Shown here: piece after piece, positions 1 through 8,681 of the stretch
How the letters are laid out: every line of letters starts with the position of its first letter
Numbering within the stretch: position 1 is the first letter of the stretch
DNA from: Bradyrhizobium sp. SK17
GTDB lineage: Bacteria; Pseudomonadota; Alphaproteobacteria; Rhizobiales; Xanthobacteraceae
Assembly: GCF_002831585.1 (NCBI RefSeq)
Contig: NZ_CP025113.1
Location: 2,805,001 to 2,869,000, forward strand
Direction: 5' to 3'
Length of the DNA stretch: 64,000 bases
Made by a program: the position numbers and the translations under genes
The notes under the pieces: generated by a model
Told to the model about the DNA's origin: nothing
Seen by the model: the letters and a program-made list of their open reading frames with translations, nothing else
The model's database searches: none

Positions 1-902
1 TCATTGGCCGCAAAGTATCGATACTGCCGGTTCAGCGCGATGAACTGGTCGCGGACCTGGTCGCTGTACTTGCCGGCCTTCTGCGCGATGTATTCGGCGT
101 CCTTGCTGTTCTCCGAAATCCACTTGCCTTCGGCGCGGAACGCATCGTTGACCGCGCGCACCAGCGCTGGATTGTCGGTCGCGAATTTGCGGGTGGTCAG
201 GTAGGAAGTGTAGTCGATCTGGAATTCGAGATCGCGACCCTCCAGGAAGATGTCGTGCGCCTTGTATTCGAGCCGGGCGATGTCCACGCCCGGGCTCCAC
301 ATCGACCATGCATCGACCTTGCCGGAAGCCAGTGCCGGCGCGGCGTCCGGTGGATTGAGGTAGACGAACTTGACCTTGGCGCGGTCGACCTTGTGCTTCT
401 CGAGCGCCGCAACCAGCAGGAACTCGCCGAGACCGGAGCGGTTCACCGCCACCGACTTTCCGACGAGGTCCTCGATCTTGTTGATGCCGGAGTCATCCCG
501 CGCGATGATCGCGGTGGTGCGCGGCTCGTAGACCACGAACTGGGTGAACACCAATGGCGAGCCGGCGATGATCGCGGCCAGCGCCGGCGTCGTGCTGCCG
601 CCGAAGCTGAAATCGGCGCTGCCGCCGGTGACGGCCTGCAGCGTCGGCGCATGATTCGGGAACGGCCCCAGCCATTCGACCTTGATGCCGTCCCTGGCCA
701 ACTGCTTCTCGAACGCGCCGCGTTCCTTGGCGATCAGATTGAGCCCGCTCAGGCCCCAGGTCAGGCGGACCGTGTCGGTGACACGGCCGCTCGCCGCATG
801 CGCTGGTACGGTGAGGTCGAAGCCCGCCAGCGCGCCGATGCCCAGGGCGGCGCCGCCGAGGAAGCTGCGACGCGTCGGGCTGGTGAATACAGGGCGGAAC
901 AT
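1..902 (-). CDS. Aliphatic-sulfonate-type ABC transporter substrate-binding protein (SsuA-like), 3' end cut by window edge
   Basis: Periplasmic binding protein expected to deliver sulfonate-like compounds to the permease/ATPase encoded just upstream. About 300 residues are visible and the frame is still open at base 1, so only the last few residues are missing (the family is usually 310-330 aa). The ATG at 902 starts a Tat-type leader: SPTRRSFLGG with twin Arg at residues 11-12, then a hydrophobic stretch. The gene lies 10 bp after the ATPase stop in a permease-ATPase-binding protein operon. The mature part fits the SsuA/TauA/nitrate-binding family (RLTWGLSGLN, then GKVDAWSMWSPG). Taurine or another anion as ligand cannot be excluded. 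Confidence 0.85.
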   Translation of the reverse strand, partial: MFRPVFTSPTRRSFLGGAALGIGALAGFDLTVPAHAASGRVTDTVRLTWGLSGLNLIAKERGAFEKQLARDGIKVEWLGPFPNHAPTLQAVTGGSADFSFGGSTTPALAAIIAGSPLVFTQFVVYEPRTTAIIARDDSGINKIEDLVGKSVAVNRSGLGEFLLVAALEKHKVDRAKVKFVYLNPPDAAPALASGKVDAWSMWSPGVDIARLEYKAHDIFLEGRDLEFQIDYTSYLTTRKFATDNPALVRAVNDAFRAEGKWISENSKDAEYIAQKAGKYSDQVRDQFIALNRQYRYFAAN

Positions 903-912
903 CGGATGATCC

Positions 913-1638
913 TCAGGCAGGGATGGAATGGGAAACGCCAACGCCGAGCTCTGCGAGCAGATCGGCGCGTGCGATCGGAGGAGCGCCATTGCGCTTCATG
1001 CGATGCTCGAACGCGATGTGGCCTTCGCGCATCACCAGAATGCGATCGGCAAGCGCAATGGCTTCGTCGACGTCATGGGTGACCAGCAGAACGCCGGGCC
1101 GATGGGCGGCGACCAGCTCGCGCACCAGTTCGTGCATGCGAATGCGGGTCAGCGCATCGAGCGCAGCGAACGGCTCGTCGAGCAGCAGCAATTCGGGTTC
1201 CTGCACCAGCGCCCGCGCCAGTGCCACGCGCTGCGCCTGTCCGCCGGAGAGATTGCGCGGCCAGTCGTCGAGCCGGGCGCCAAGCCCGACTTCGGTGAGC
1301 GCGGTGGCGGCGCGCTGGCGGGCGTCGCGCGCATTGAGACCGAGCGCGACGTTGCGCCACAGATTGTCCCACGGCAGCAGCCGGTGCTCCTGGAACACGA
1401 CCGCTGGCCGGCGTGGCGCCGTGATGCGTCCGCCGTCGATCGGATCGAGGCCGGCCAGTGCCCGCAGCAGCGTGGTCTTGCCGCAACCGCTCTCACCGAG
1501 CAGGACGACGAACTCGCCGCGCTCAATCCGCAAGTTCAGATTTTCGATCACGACCCGGCCGCCATAGGCGCGATGCAGGCCGGTGACGACGACGGCCGGG
1601 GTAGCCAGGCTCGGAGAGGGAACGACGTGCAGGGTCAT
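913..1638 (-). CDS. Sulfonate/nitrate-type ABC transporter ATP-binding protein (SsuB-like)
   Basis: ATPase of the Ssu/Tau-type importer, acting at the inner face of the membrane. It has 241 aa from the ATG at 1638, which overlaps the permease stop as ATGA. Walker A is GESGCGKTT (residues 48-56), the signature is LSGGQAQR (from 130) and Walker B is LLLLDEP (150-156) followed by the D-loop ALD. The frame stays open upstream into the permease gene, but the ATGA overlap and the normal family length (about 240-260 aa) fix the start. Translational coupling to the permease is likely. Confidence 0.92.
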   Translation of the reverse strand: MTLHVVPSPSLATPAVVVTGLHRAYGGRVVIENLNLRIERGEFVVLLGESGCGKTTLLRALAGLDPIDGGRITAPRRPAVVFQEHRLLPWDNLWRNVALGLNARDARQRAATALTEVGLGARLDDWPRNLSGGQAQRVALARALVQEPELLLLDEPFAALDALTRIRMHELVRELVAAHRPGVLLVTHDVDEAIALADRILVMREGHIAFEHRMKRNGAPPIARADLLAELGVGVSHSIPA

Positions 1639-2501
1639 CGTGCGCCGCCAAAGTTCGGATGCCATGCCAGCAATCGTCGCTCGAGTGCGCGCGCAATGCC
1701 GTCGGCCGCGACGCCGATCAGGGCGTAGATCACGATCGTCAGCACGATCACGTCGGTGCGCAGGAATTCGCGGGCGTCCATGGCGAGGAAGCCGATGCCG
1801 GACTGCGCGCCGACGGTCTCCGCCACCACCAGCGCGAGCCATGCGGTCGCCAGCGCATAGCGCACACCTGTCAGGATCGAGGGCAACGCCCCCGGCAGGA
1901 TGACGCGCCGGATCAGCTCCAGCGTTCCAAGGCCCTGGACGCGGCCGAGCTCAAGCAGCTTCGGGTCGACCTGCCGGATGCCCAGCGTGGTGTTGATGTA
2001 GATTGGAAAGGCAACGCCGAGCGCGACCAGGAAGATCTTCTGGGCTTCGCCGACGCCGAGCCAGACGATCACCAGCGGCAACGCCGCGAGAAACGGGATC
2101 GCGCGGATCATTTGAATGCTGCGGTCGATCGCGGCCTCGGCGATCCGCGAGAAGCCGACCAGAATGCCGAGCGTGAAGCCGATGCTGCCGCCGATCGCAA
2201 AGCCGGCCCCGGCACGCAAGAGGCTGACGCCGAGATCATTGAGCAGGCTCCCCGACGTTGCCAGCTTGAACGCGGTCTGGACGACCTTGCTCGGCGCCGG
2301 CAGCACGTACGGCGCGATCCAGCCGGCCTGCGCCAGCAATTCCCAGATGACCAGAAGTAGAGCCGGAGCGAGCCACGACAGCAACAGCATGCCACGCGGG
2401 CCGATCTCGACGCGGGTGGGTCGGGATCGCGATACGGTGCGTTCGCTGCGTTGCGCAGGATCGAACGCGATCGATGAGGCGGCCTGTTCGAGATTGCTCA
2501 A
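1635..2501 (-). CDS. Sulfonate/nitrate-type ABC transporter permease (SsuC-like)
   Basis: Inner-membrane permease, first gene of the importer operon. It is hydrophobic with a TM segment near WLAPALLLVIWELLA and the BPD_transp_1 EAA-type loop near AIPFLAALPLVIVWLG and LPGALPSILTGVRYAL. The start is uncertain. A TTG at 2501 has an AGGA-type ribosome site about 9 bp upstream and gives 288 aa, close to the family norm. ATGs at 2537/2540 would add 12-13 residues and lack a good ribosome site. The gene is divergent from the LLM monooxygenase at 2806, so the 300-bp gap probably carries both promoters. Confidence 0.85.
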   Translation of the reverse strand: MSNLEQAASSIAFDPAQRSERTVSRSRPTRVEIGPRGMLLLSWLAPALLLVIWELLAQAGWIAPYVLPAPSKVVQTAFKLATSGSLLNDLGVSLLRAGAGFAIGGSIGFTLGILVGFSRIAEAAIDRSIQMIRAIPFLAALPLVIVWLGVGEAQKIFLVALGVAFPIYINTTLGIRQVDPKLLELGRVQGLGTLELIRRVILPGALPSILTGVRYALATAWLALVVAETVGAQSGIGFLAMDAREFLRTDVIVLTIVIYALIGVAADGIARALERRLLAWHPNFGGAR

Positions 2502-2805
2502 GTTAATTCCGTCCTCGTCCGTCACTCGCGCAAACATCATTGAGCGCGCGACACGGCTCATCAATCGTCTCGATCGACGGCCTGTCGCCGCACGAATGGA
2601 GCACGTCGTGATGTCGCGCAAACTGTCCCACGATTTTCCTCGAACAGAAATAGAGCGGTTTTCCAATTGTGGTTGCTTCCGGAGTTTTCTGATTTATCGG
2701 CGTGCGTGACGCGGCAAGGAAAATCTTTTGATGTGCCGTCGCTTGATCTGACTTCGTGCTTCTTCGAAAACACCGGTGCAACACCGGAGACATCGGAGAC
2801 ACGGC
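2502..2805. other. Divergent intergenic region, sulfonate importer / monooxygenase
   Basis: AT-richer than its surroundings and expected to hold the two divergent promoters. A 9-bp inverted repeat GATTTTCCT (2632-2640) / AGGAAAATC (2717-2725) is separated by 76 bp. No convincing coding sequence was seen, and I could not identify a known sulfur-regulator site by eye. Confidence 0.4.
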
Positions 2806-3900
2806 ATGTCGGCACGTCAGCTTCGCTTTGGAATCTGGGCCCTGGTCCATGGCTCGCGCGCGGCCTATCAGGATCCGGACGAACCATACGATGCGTCGTG
2901 GGAGCGCAATCGCGATCTGGTGCTCGCCGCCGAGGCACTGGGCTACGATTCCACGCTGATCGCGCAGCACACGATCAACCCGCATCAGGAGGATCTCGAC
3001 CAGCTCGAGGCCTGGAGCGCTGCGGCGGCCATTGCGGCATTGACCAGTCGGATCGAGATCATTGCCGCCATCAAGCCCTATCTTTATCACCCGGTGGTGC
3101 TCGCCAAGCTCGCGCTCGGGATCGAGAACATCAGCCGCGGCCGCTTCGCGATCAACCTGGTCAATGCCTGGAACCGGCCCGAGCTCGACAAGGCCGGTAT
3201 CGGCTTTCCCGAGCACGACGCGCGTTATGCCTATGGTCGGGAGTGGATCACGATCGTCTCGCGGCTGATGCAGGGCGAACGGCTGACCTACGAGCGCGAG
3301 CATTTCGACGTCCGTGACTATCTGTTGCGGCCGACGAGCCTCTATCGGCCGCGGCCGCTGATCTATGTCGGCGGTGAGTCCGAGCCGGCGCGTGCGCTGG
3401 TCGCCGACCACGGTGACGTCTGGTTCATCAACGGGCAGCCGCTCGAGGATGTCGCCAATCTCATTGCCGACGTCGCGGTGCGGCCGCGGGCATCGGCGCC
3501 GCTACGGTTTGGGCTGTCCGCCTTCGTCGTTGCGCGCAAGACGCAAGCCGAAGCTCAGGCTGCCTATGAGCGGTTGCTGGCTCTGTCGCGCAAGGATGCG
3601 CCGATCAAGGCAATCCAGCGCCAGAACACCGATCCGAAGGTCGTGATGATGCAGACCATGCAGAAGTCGGAACGCGTCGGCAGCAATGGCGGCACCGCTG
3701 CGGGACTGGTCGGCAGCTATGACGAGGTGGCCGCCCGCATCGGGGCGTTCCATGCCGCCGGCATCGAGCTGTTCATGCTGCAATTCCAGCCGTTCGAGGC
3801 CGAGATGGAGCGCTTCGCCAAGGAGATCATTCCGCGCGTTCGCACAGCGTCGTCGCTGGCGGCGAGCGAGGCTGCATCCCTTATTGCAGTCTCGCGATAG
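2806..3900 (+). CDS. LLM-class flavin-dependent monooxygenase, SfnG/SsuD-like
   Basis: Reduced-flavin-dependent monooxygenase of the bacterial luciferase-like superfamily, 364 aa. It is most like the alkanesulfonate (SsuD) and dimethylsulfone (SfnG) enzymes that cleave C-S bonds. The start is the ATG at 2806 behind GGAGAC. Family features include the N-terminal beta strand LRFGIWALVHG, then LGIENISRGRFAINLVNAWN (central barrel), EHDARYAYGREW, and the phosphate-binding YVGGESEPAR near residue 190. It is divergent from the sulfonate importer and next to a second LLM enzyme, which supports a role in sulfur release from organosulfur compounds. The exact substrate is unknown. Confidence 0.85.
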   Translation: MSARQLRFGIWALVHGSRAAYQDPDEPYDASWERNRDLVLAAEALGYDSTLIAQHTINPHQEDLDQLEAWSAAAAIAALTSRIEIIAAIKPYLYHPVVLAKLALGIENISRGRFAINLVNAWNRPELDKAGIGFPEHDARYAYGREWITIVSRLMQGERLTYEREHFDVRDYLLRPTSLYRPRPLIYVGGESEPARALVADHGDVWFINGQPLEDVANLIADVAVRPRASAPLRFGLSAFVVARKTQAEAQAAYERLLALSRKDAPIKAIQRQNTDPKVVMMQTMQKSERVGSNGGTAAGLVGSYDEVAARIGAFHAAGIELFMLQFQPFEAEMERFAKEIIPRVRTASSLAASEAASLIAVSR

Positions 3901-3905
3901 CCGCG

Positions 3906-5246
3906 TCAGGCGGTTGCCGCGCTTGCTGCCTGCCGCGCAAAGCGGCTGATCGGCCGCGGCAATCCGAAATGCTCGCGCAGGGTGGTGCCTGCATAGTCGG
4001 TCCGGAACAGGCCGCGTCGCTGGAGGATCGGTACTACGTTATCGACGAACACCTCGAGCCCGGACGGCAACACGTCCGGCATCAGATTGAAGCCGTCAGC
4101 GGCCCCTGCCGTGAACCAGGTCTCGATGTCATCGGCGATCTGCTCCGGCGTGCCGACGATGATCCGGTGTCCGACGCCGCCGCCGAGCGCGCGCAGCAAC
4201 TGCCGGACCGTGAGGTTGCCGCGCCGCGCCAGGTTCACCGTGCCCTGGAACATGGTCTGATTGGCGTTGGCCGGCAACGGCAGTGGATCGGGCAGCGGCT
4301 TGTCGAGCTCGAGGATATCGGGATCGACCTGCAAGGTGCCGGCGAGACGGGCAAGGCTGTACTCGATCGGCACCAGCTCCCACAGCTCGTCCTGGCGCCG
4401 CTTCGCTTCGGCTGCGGTGCTGCCGATGACGGTGGCAAGGCCGGGCAGGATGACGATGGAATCGCCGGCGCGGCCGTACGCCGCGGCGCGAGCGCGCAGA
4501 TCGCGCGCATAGGCGGCGCCTTCCTCGATCGTCTGCGCCAGCGTGAACACGGCTTCGGCCTGCGCGGCGGCAAGATCGCGGCCGTCGCTCGAGCCGCCGG
4601 CCTGGACGGTCACCGGCCGTCCCTGCGGCGAGCGTGGCACGTTGAGCGGACCGGCGACGGAATAATGCGCGCCACGATGCGCGATGGGATGGACCCTCGA
4701 AACGTCGACGAACCGGGCGGTCGCCTTGTCGCCGACAAAAGCATCGTCCTCCCAACTGTCCCACAGCGCATGGACGACATCGGCGAACTCCTTGGCGCGC
4801 TCATAGCGGGCCTTGTGCTCGAGCACGGTGCCGAGGCCGAAATTTCGGCTCGCTGACGCATCGGCGGTGGTCACCGCGTTCCAGCCGGCGCGGCCGCCGC
4901 TCGCCAGATCCAGCGTCGCGAAGCGGCGCGCGATGTTGTAGGGCTCGTTGTAGGTGGTCGAGGCGGTTGCGATCAGCCCGACATGGCTGGTCGCCGCGGC
5001 AATCGTCGCCAGCACGATGGTCGGCTCCATCGACATGAACGATCGATAGTCGATGCGGTCGGTGATCGCCGGCGTATCGGCAAGGAAGATCGCATCGAAC
5101 TTGCCGCGCTCGGCGATCTCAGCGACCCGCACGTAGTGACCGACGTCGAAACACGCGCGCGGATCGCTTTCGGGCAGCCGCCATGCCGACGCATAGACGC
5201 CGGAATGCAGCAGGTTGACGTTGAGGTGAAGCTGACGATGGGACAT
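3906..5246 (-). CDS. NtaA/SnaA/DszA-family flavin-dependent monooxygenase
   Basis: Second LLM-class enzyme, 446 aa from the ATG at 5246, of the longer nitrilotriacetate / dibenzothiophene-sulfone monooxygenase branch. Typical segments are HLNVNLLHSGVYASAW at the N terminus, FDAIFLADTPA, SGGRAGWNAVTT, the insert with WEDDAFVG and VHPIAHRG, and VQAGGSSDGRDLAA. A further ATG at 5273 would add nine residues. The gene is convergent with the SfnG-like gene, with only 5 bp between the stops. It probably oxidises an organosulfur or N-substituted substrate with FMNH2 supplied by a reductase encoded elsewhere. Confidence 0.87.
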   Translation of the reverse strand: MSHRQLHLNVNLLHSGVYASAWRLPESDPRACFDVGHYVRVAEIAERGKFDAIFLADTPAITDRIDYRSFMSMEPTIVLATIAAATSHVGLIATASTTYNEPYNIARRFATLDLASGGRAGWNAVTTADASASRNFGLGTVLEHKARYERAKEFADVVHALWDSWEDDAFVGDKATARFVDVSRVHPIAHRGAHYSVAGPLNVPRSPQGRPVTVQAGGSSDGRDLAAAQAEAVFTLAQTIEEGAAYARDLRARAAAYGRAGDSIVILPGLATVIGSTAAEAKRRQDELWELVPIEYSLARLAGTLQVDPDILELDKPLPDPLPLPANANQTMFQGTVNLARRGNLTVRQLLRALGGGVGHRIIVGTPEQIADDIETWFTAGAADGFNLMPDVLPSGLEVFVDNVVPILQRRGLFRTDYAGTTLREHFGLPRPISRFARQAASAATA

Positions 5247-5560
5247 GGCTGCCACGCATTGGGGTGAGGTCATGTCCGAAATATCGCCTGCCGGCTCGCA
5301 GGAAAACGGACCGTAAGCGTACGCGTGCAAAAAGAAATATCCGCCTCTGTTGCGAGGTTTGTAGGCAATTCCCGTATTGATCCCTCGGGCCGTACGAAAC
5401 GTCCGGTCCGCCGGTGCATGAATATTCTTCCGTGCGCCGTGTCCGGGGAAGCTTCATCCACGTCTGCGCAAATATCTGAAATTGCCAGAGCCGCACGCGC
5501 GCGTAAGCATGTTGCTGCGGCGCACCGCAAGCGATCGGCGCCGCCTGGAGACTCTTGACG
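5247..5560. other. Divergent intergenic region, monooxygenase / AprA-like flavoprotein
   Basis: No supported gene. It should contain divergent promoters for the minus-strand LLM monooxygenase and the plus-strand flavoprotein operon. An AT-rich patch lies around 5325-5345. No clear palindrome or riboswitch was recognised. Confidence 0.35.
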
Positions 5561-7189
5561 ATGACAACCAACGATCGACGCGCCGAACGGCGAGCCGCAG
5601 CAGACGGCTCGGTCGAACTGGACGCCGACGTCCTGGTGATCGGCGGCGGCCCGGCGGGCACCTGGGCGGCGGTGAGCGCCGCGGAGCGCGGCGCCCGTGT
5701 CGTGCTCGCCGACAAGGGGTTTTGCGGCACCTCGGGTGCCACCGCGGCGGCCGGCACCGGCGTCTGGTATGTCGATCCGAATCCGGCGCTGCGCGAGGCC
5801 GCGATGGCCAACCGTGAGAAGATGGGCGGCCATTTGCAGGATCGGCGCTGGATGGCGCGCGTGCTCGACCAGACCTATGCGGACAGCAATCGGCTGGCTG
5901 TCTGGGGGTACCCGTACCCTGTCGACGGCAGCGGCAAGTCGCAGCGCAACTCGCTGCAGGGGCCGGAATACATGCGCCTGATGCGCAAGCGCACCAAGCA
6001 GGCCGGCGTCACCATTCTCGATCACAGTCCGGCGCTCGAACTGCTGGTCGATGACGAGGGCGGGGTCGCGGGCGCCAGCGGCTTGCGCCGGCAGAAGCAC
6101 GATCGCTGGACGGTGCGTGCCGGCGCGGTGGTGATCGCGACCGGCGGCTGCGCGTTCCTGAGCAAGACGCTGGGCTCCAATGTGCTGACCGGCGACGGCT
6201 ACCTGATGGCCGCGGAGGTCGGCGCCGAGTTCAGCAGCATGGAGTTTTCCAACCCCTACGCGATCTCGCCGGCGTTCGGCTCGGTGACCAAGACGCTGTT
6301 CTATGGCTGGGCGACGTTCAGCTACGAGGACGGCAGTGTCGTTCCCGGCGCCGCGTCCAAAGGCGGGCGATCAGCGATTGCGCGCGCGCTGTTGCAGGGG
6401 CCGGTCTACGCGCGGCTCGACAAGGCCGACGATGATGTCCAGCGTCACATGCGGGCATCGCAGCCGAATTTCTTCCTGCCGTTCGATCGCACCGGGATCG
6501 ATCCGTTCACCGAGCGCTTTCCGGTCACGTTGCGGCTCGAGGGGACTGTGCGCGGTACCGGCGGTCTTCGCGTCGTCGATGACAGCTGTGCCACCAGCGT
6601 GCCGGGGCTCTATGCCGTCGGCGACGCGGCCACGCGCGAATTGATCTGCGGCGGGTTCACCGGCGGCGGCAGCCACAATGCGGCGTGGGCGATGTCGTCG
6701 GGGACCTGGGCTGGATGGGGTGCCGCGGGCTATGCTCGGCAGCTCGGTCCGGTGCGCCGTCGACGCCTGGCCTCTGCCGGAACCGTCGCATTCCGCAGCC
6801 GCGCTGGCCGCGCGTATGAGCCGGCCACGTTGGCGAGAGCGGTGCAGGACGAGGTCTATCCGTATGAGCTGAACTATTTCCGGCACGGAGCCCGCCTCGA
6901 AGGCGCGCTGGCGCGGCTTGATGCGGCGTGGGCCGACGCGACGGCGGCCGATGCGGCGAGCAAGGATGATCTGCTGCGCGCCCGCGAGAGCGCGGCCATG
7001 CTGGCAACGTCGCGCTGGATGTACCGCAGCGCCCTGGCACGCAATGAAAGCCGCGGCATGCATCGCCGCGACGACTATCCCGATCAGGACGACCTGCAGC
7101 GCCATTATGTGACGAGCGGAGGCCTCGACGAGGTCTGGACGGCGGTCCGGCCGCATGCAGGTGCAACTTACGCAGAGGCGGCGGAATGA
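5561..7189 (+). CDS. FAD-dependent oxidoreductase, AprA/fumarate-reductase-flavoprotein-like
   Basis: Flavoprotein of the succinate dehydrogenase / fumarate reductase / adenylylsulfate reductase A superfamily, 542 aa. The dinucleotide-binding motif VLVIGGGPAGTW is at residues 24-35. Further FAD-contact segments are GTSGATAAAGTGVW, VIATGGCAF, and the C-terminal GGFTGGGSHNAAWAMSSG. The ATG at 5561 is preferred; an in-frame TTG at 5555 sits closer to GGAGA. The stop overlaps the next gene's ATG, which encodes a two-cluster ferredoxin. This A+B arrangement resembles dissimilatory APS reductase AprA/AprB, but the setting (LLM monooxygenases, Met importer) suggests an assimilatory organosulfur role. 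Substrate not known. Confidence 0.8.
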   Translation: MTTNDRRAERRAAADGSVELDADVLVIGGGPAGTWAAVSAAERGARVVLADKGFCGTSGATAAAGTGVWYVDPNPALREAAMANREKMGGHLQDRRWMARVLDQTYADSNRLAVWGYPYPVDGSGKSQRNSLQGPEYMRLMRKRTKQAGVTILDHSPALELLVDDEGGVAGASGLRRQKHDRWTVRAGAVVIATGGCAFLSKTLGSNVLTGDGYLMAAEVGAEFSSMEFSNPYAISPAFGSVTKTLFYGWATFSYEDGSVVPGAASKGGRSAIARALLQGPVYARLDKADDDVQRHMRASQPNFFLPFDRTGIDPFTERFPVTLRLEGTVRGTGGLRVVDDSCATSVPGLYAVGDAATRELICGGFTGGGSHNAAWAMSSGTWAGWGAAGYARQLGPVRRRRLASAGTVAFRSRAGRAYEPATLARAVQDEVYPYELNYFRHGARLEGALARLDAAWADATAADAASKDDLLRARESAAMLATSRWMYRSALARNESRGMHRRDDYPDQDDLQRHYVTSGGLDEVWTAVRPHAGATYAEAAE

Positions 7190-7506
7190 TCGAAGTCATC
7201 GATGCCGAGCGCTGCACGTCCTGCGACATCTGCGTGAATGTCTGCCCGACCAACGTCTTCGACAAGACCGAGGGCATGCCGGTGATCGCGCGCCAGGGCG
7301 ATTGCCAGACCTGCTTCCTCTGCGAGCTCTATTGTCCCGAGGATGCGCTCTACGTCTCGCCCTATGCGGACGAGCCCCGTCCGACCGATGTGGTCGTGCT
7401 GCGGCAGACCGCGACGCTGGGCAGCTACCGCCGCGCGGTCGGCTGGACCGATGAGACGCGCGATCTCCGCGGCATCGACCGCAGCTATCTGCTGTTTGGT
7501 CATTGA
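7186..7506 (+). CDS. 4Fe-4S dicluster ferredoxin, AprB-like electron-transfer subunit
   Basis: Small 106-aa iron-sulfur protein with two [4Fe-4S] motifs: CTSCDICVNVCP (residues 10-21) and CQTCFLCELYCP. The C-terminal tail (YLLFGH end) has no cysteine. Its ATG overlaps the flavoprotein stop by 4 bp, so the two are very likely translated together as one complex, with this subunit carrying electrons to or from the flavin. Two-cluster ferredoxins of this size next to such a flavoprotein are the AprB arrangement. Real AprB is somewhat longer, so this is a paralog rather than a proven APS reductase subunit. Confidence 0.85.
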   Translation: MIEVIDAERCTSCDICVNVCPTNVFDKTEGMPVIARQGDCQTCFLCELYCPEDALYVSPYADEPRPTDVVVLRQTATLGSYRRAVGWTDETRDLRGIDRSYLLFGH

Positions 7507-7556
7507 GCCCCGGCGTTGCCCGGCGACCAAGGCCTTCTCCCGATTGGATCGACTGC

Positions 7557-8681
7557 ATGAATGTACATCAATCCCTGACGACGGCGCAGCCAGTTGCGCC
7601 GCTGCCGTCGATCTCGCTCGCCTCGGACGCAAGCGATGCGATGATCCGCTTCGAAGCCGTCTCGAAGGTCTATCCGGCCTACCGCGACAAGCCGAGCGTC
7701 CATGCCTTGCAGGCGGTCGACCTCGCGATCCCGCGCGGCTCGATCACCGGCGTGATCGGCCGCTCCGGCGCTGGCAAATCGAGCCTCGTCCGCCTCATTA
7801 ACGGGCTCGAGAAGCCATCGACCGGTCGTGTCATCGTGGATGGCCGCGAAATCTCCGCGCTGGCCGGCCGCGAGCTGCGCCTGGCGCAGCGGTCGATCGG
7901 CATGATCTTCCAGCATTTCAACCTGCTGTCGTCGCGGACCGCGGCGGACAATATCGCGCTCCCGCTCGAGATCGCCGGCTGGTCCAGGGCCGATATTGCT
8001 ACGCGCGTCGCGGAGCTGCTCGAGCTCGTCGGCATCGCCGACAAATACGACCGCTATCCGTCGGAATTGTCGGGCGGCCAGAAGCAGCGCATCGGCATTG
8101 CGCGCGCGCTGGCGACCCGGCCGAACGTGCTGCTGTCCGACGAGGCGACATCGGCGCTCGATCCACAGACGACCCGTGCAATTCTCGACCTTCTCGCCAA
8201 CATCAACCGCGAGCTCGGCGTCACGATCGTGCTGATCACCCACGAGATGTCGGTGGTCCGCCAACTCGCCAAGGAAGTCGCGGTGATCGACGGCGGTCAT
8301 GTCGTCGAGCGCGGGCACGTCGCCGACATCTTCACGCATCCGCGGCATCCGGTCACCCAGGCGTTCCTGTCCGAAGCGATCGGGGATAGTGTTCCGGTCT
8401 CGCTGCAAAGCCGGCTCTCGTCCCAGCCGGTTCCTGGCGGTCAGGCGGTGCTTCGCGTGCAGGTGCGGGGCACCGAAGCCGGCGATAAAGCGGTGGGCCG
8501 CCTGTCGCGTGAGCTGTCGCATGACGTGGCGCTGCTGTCGGCCCGTATCGACGAGATCGGCGGGCAGCATGTCGGCTCACTGATCCTGGGCATTCCCGGC
8601 GGCGAAGCCGCGGCCAGGCAGGCGCAGGCCTATCTTTCCCAGCATGAAATTCCGGTGGAGCATCTCGGCTATGTCGCGTGA
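7557..8681 (+). CDS. metN: Methionine-type ABC transporter ATP-binding protein MetN
   Basis: ATPase of a methionine-uptake-family (MUT) importer, 374 aa. Walker A is GRSGAGKSS (residues 68-76), then the Q-loop FQHFNLLSSR, the signature LSGGQKQRIG, Walker B VLLSDEATSALD and the H-loop THEMSVV. Residues from about 300 form the C-terminal NIL/ACT-like ligand-sensing domain typical of MetN. The ATG at 7557 lies 50 bp after the ferredoxin stop. An internal ATG 28 codons later is an alternative start and would remove the low-complexity N terminus. The end overlaps metI. Operon: flavoprotein-ferredoxin-metN-metI-metQ-metQ. Confidence 0.93.
   Translation: MNVHQSLTTAQPVAPLPSISLASDASDAMIRFEAVSKVYPAYRDKPSVHALQAVDLAIPRGSITGVIGRSGAGKSSLVRLINGLEKPSTGRVIVDGREISALAGRELRLAQRSIGMIFQHFNLLSSRTAADNIALPLEIAGWSRADIATRVAELLELVGIADKYDRYPSELSGGQKQRIGIARALATRPNVLLSDEATSALDPQTTRAILDLLANINRELGVTIVLITHEMSVVRQLAKEVAVIDGGHVVERGHVADIFTHPRHPVTQAFLSEAIGDSVPVSLQSRLSSQPVPGGQAVLRVQVRGTEAGDKAVGRLSRELSHDVALLSARIDEIGGQHVGSLILGIPGGEAAARQAQAYLSQHEIPVEHLGYVA

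Noticed and set aside
2609..2630. GATGTCGCGCAAACTGTCCC as a fourth copy of the promoter module
   Set aside because: It has extra bases between the two halves of the box, no second box 21 bp away and no TAAAAGGC downstream.
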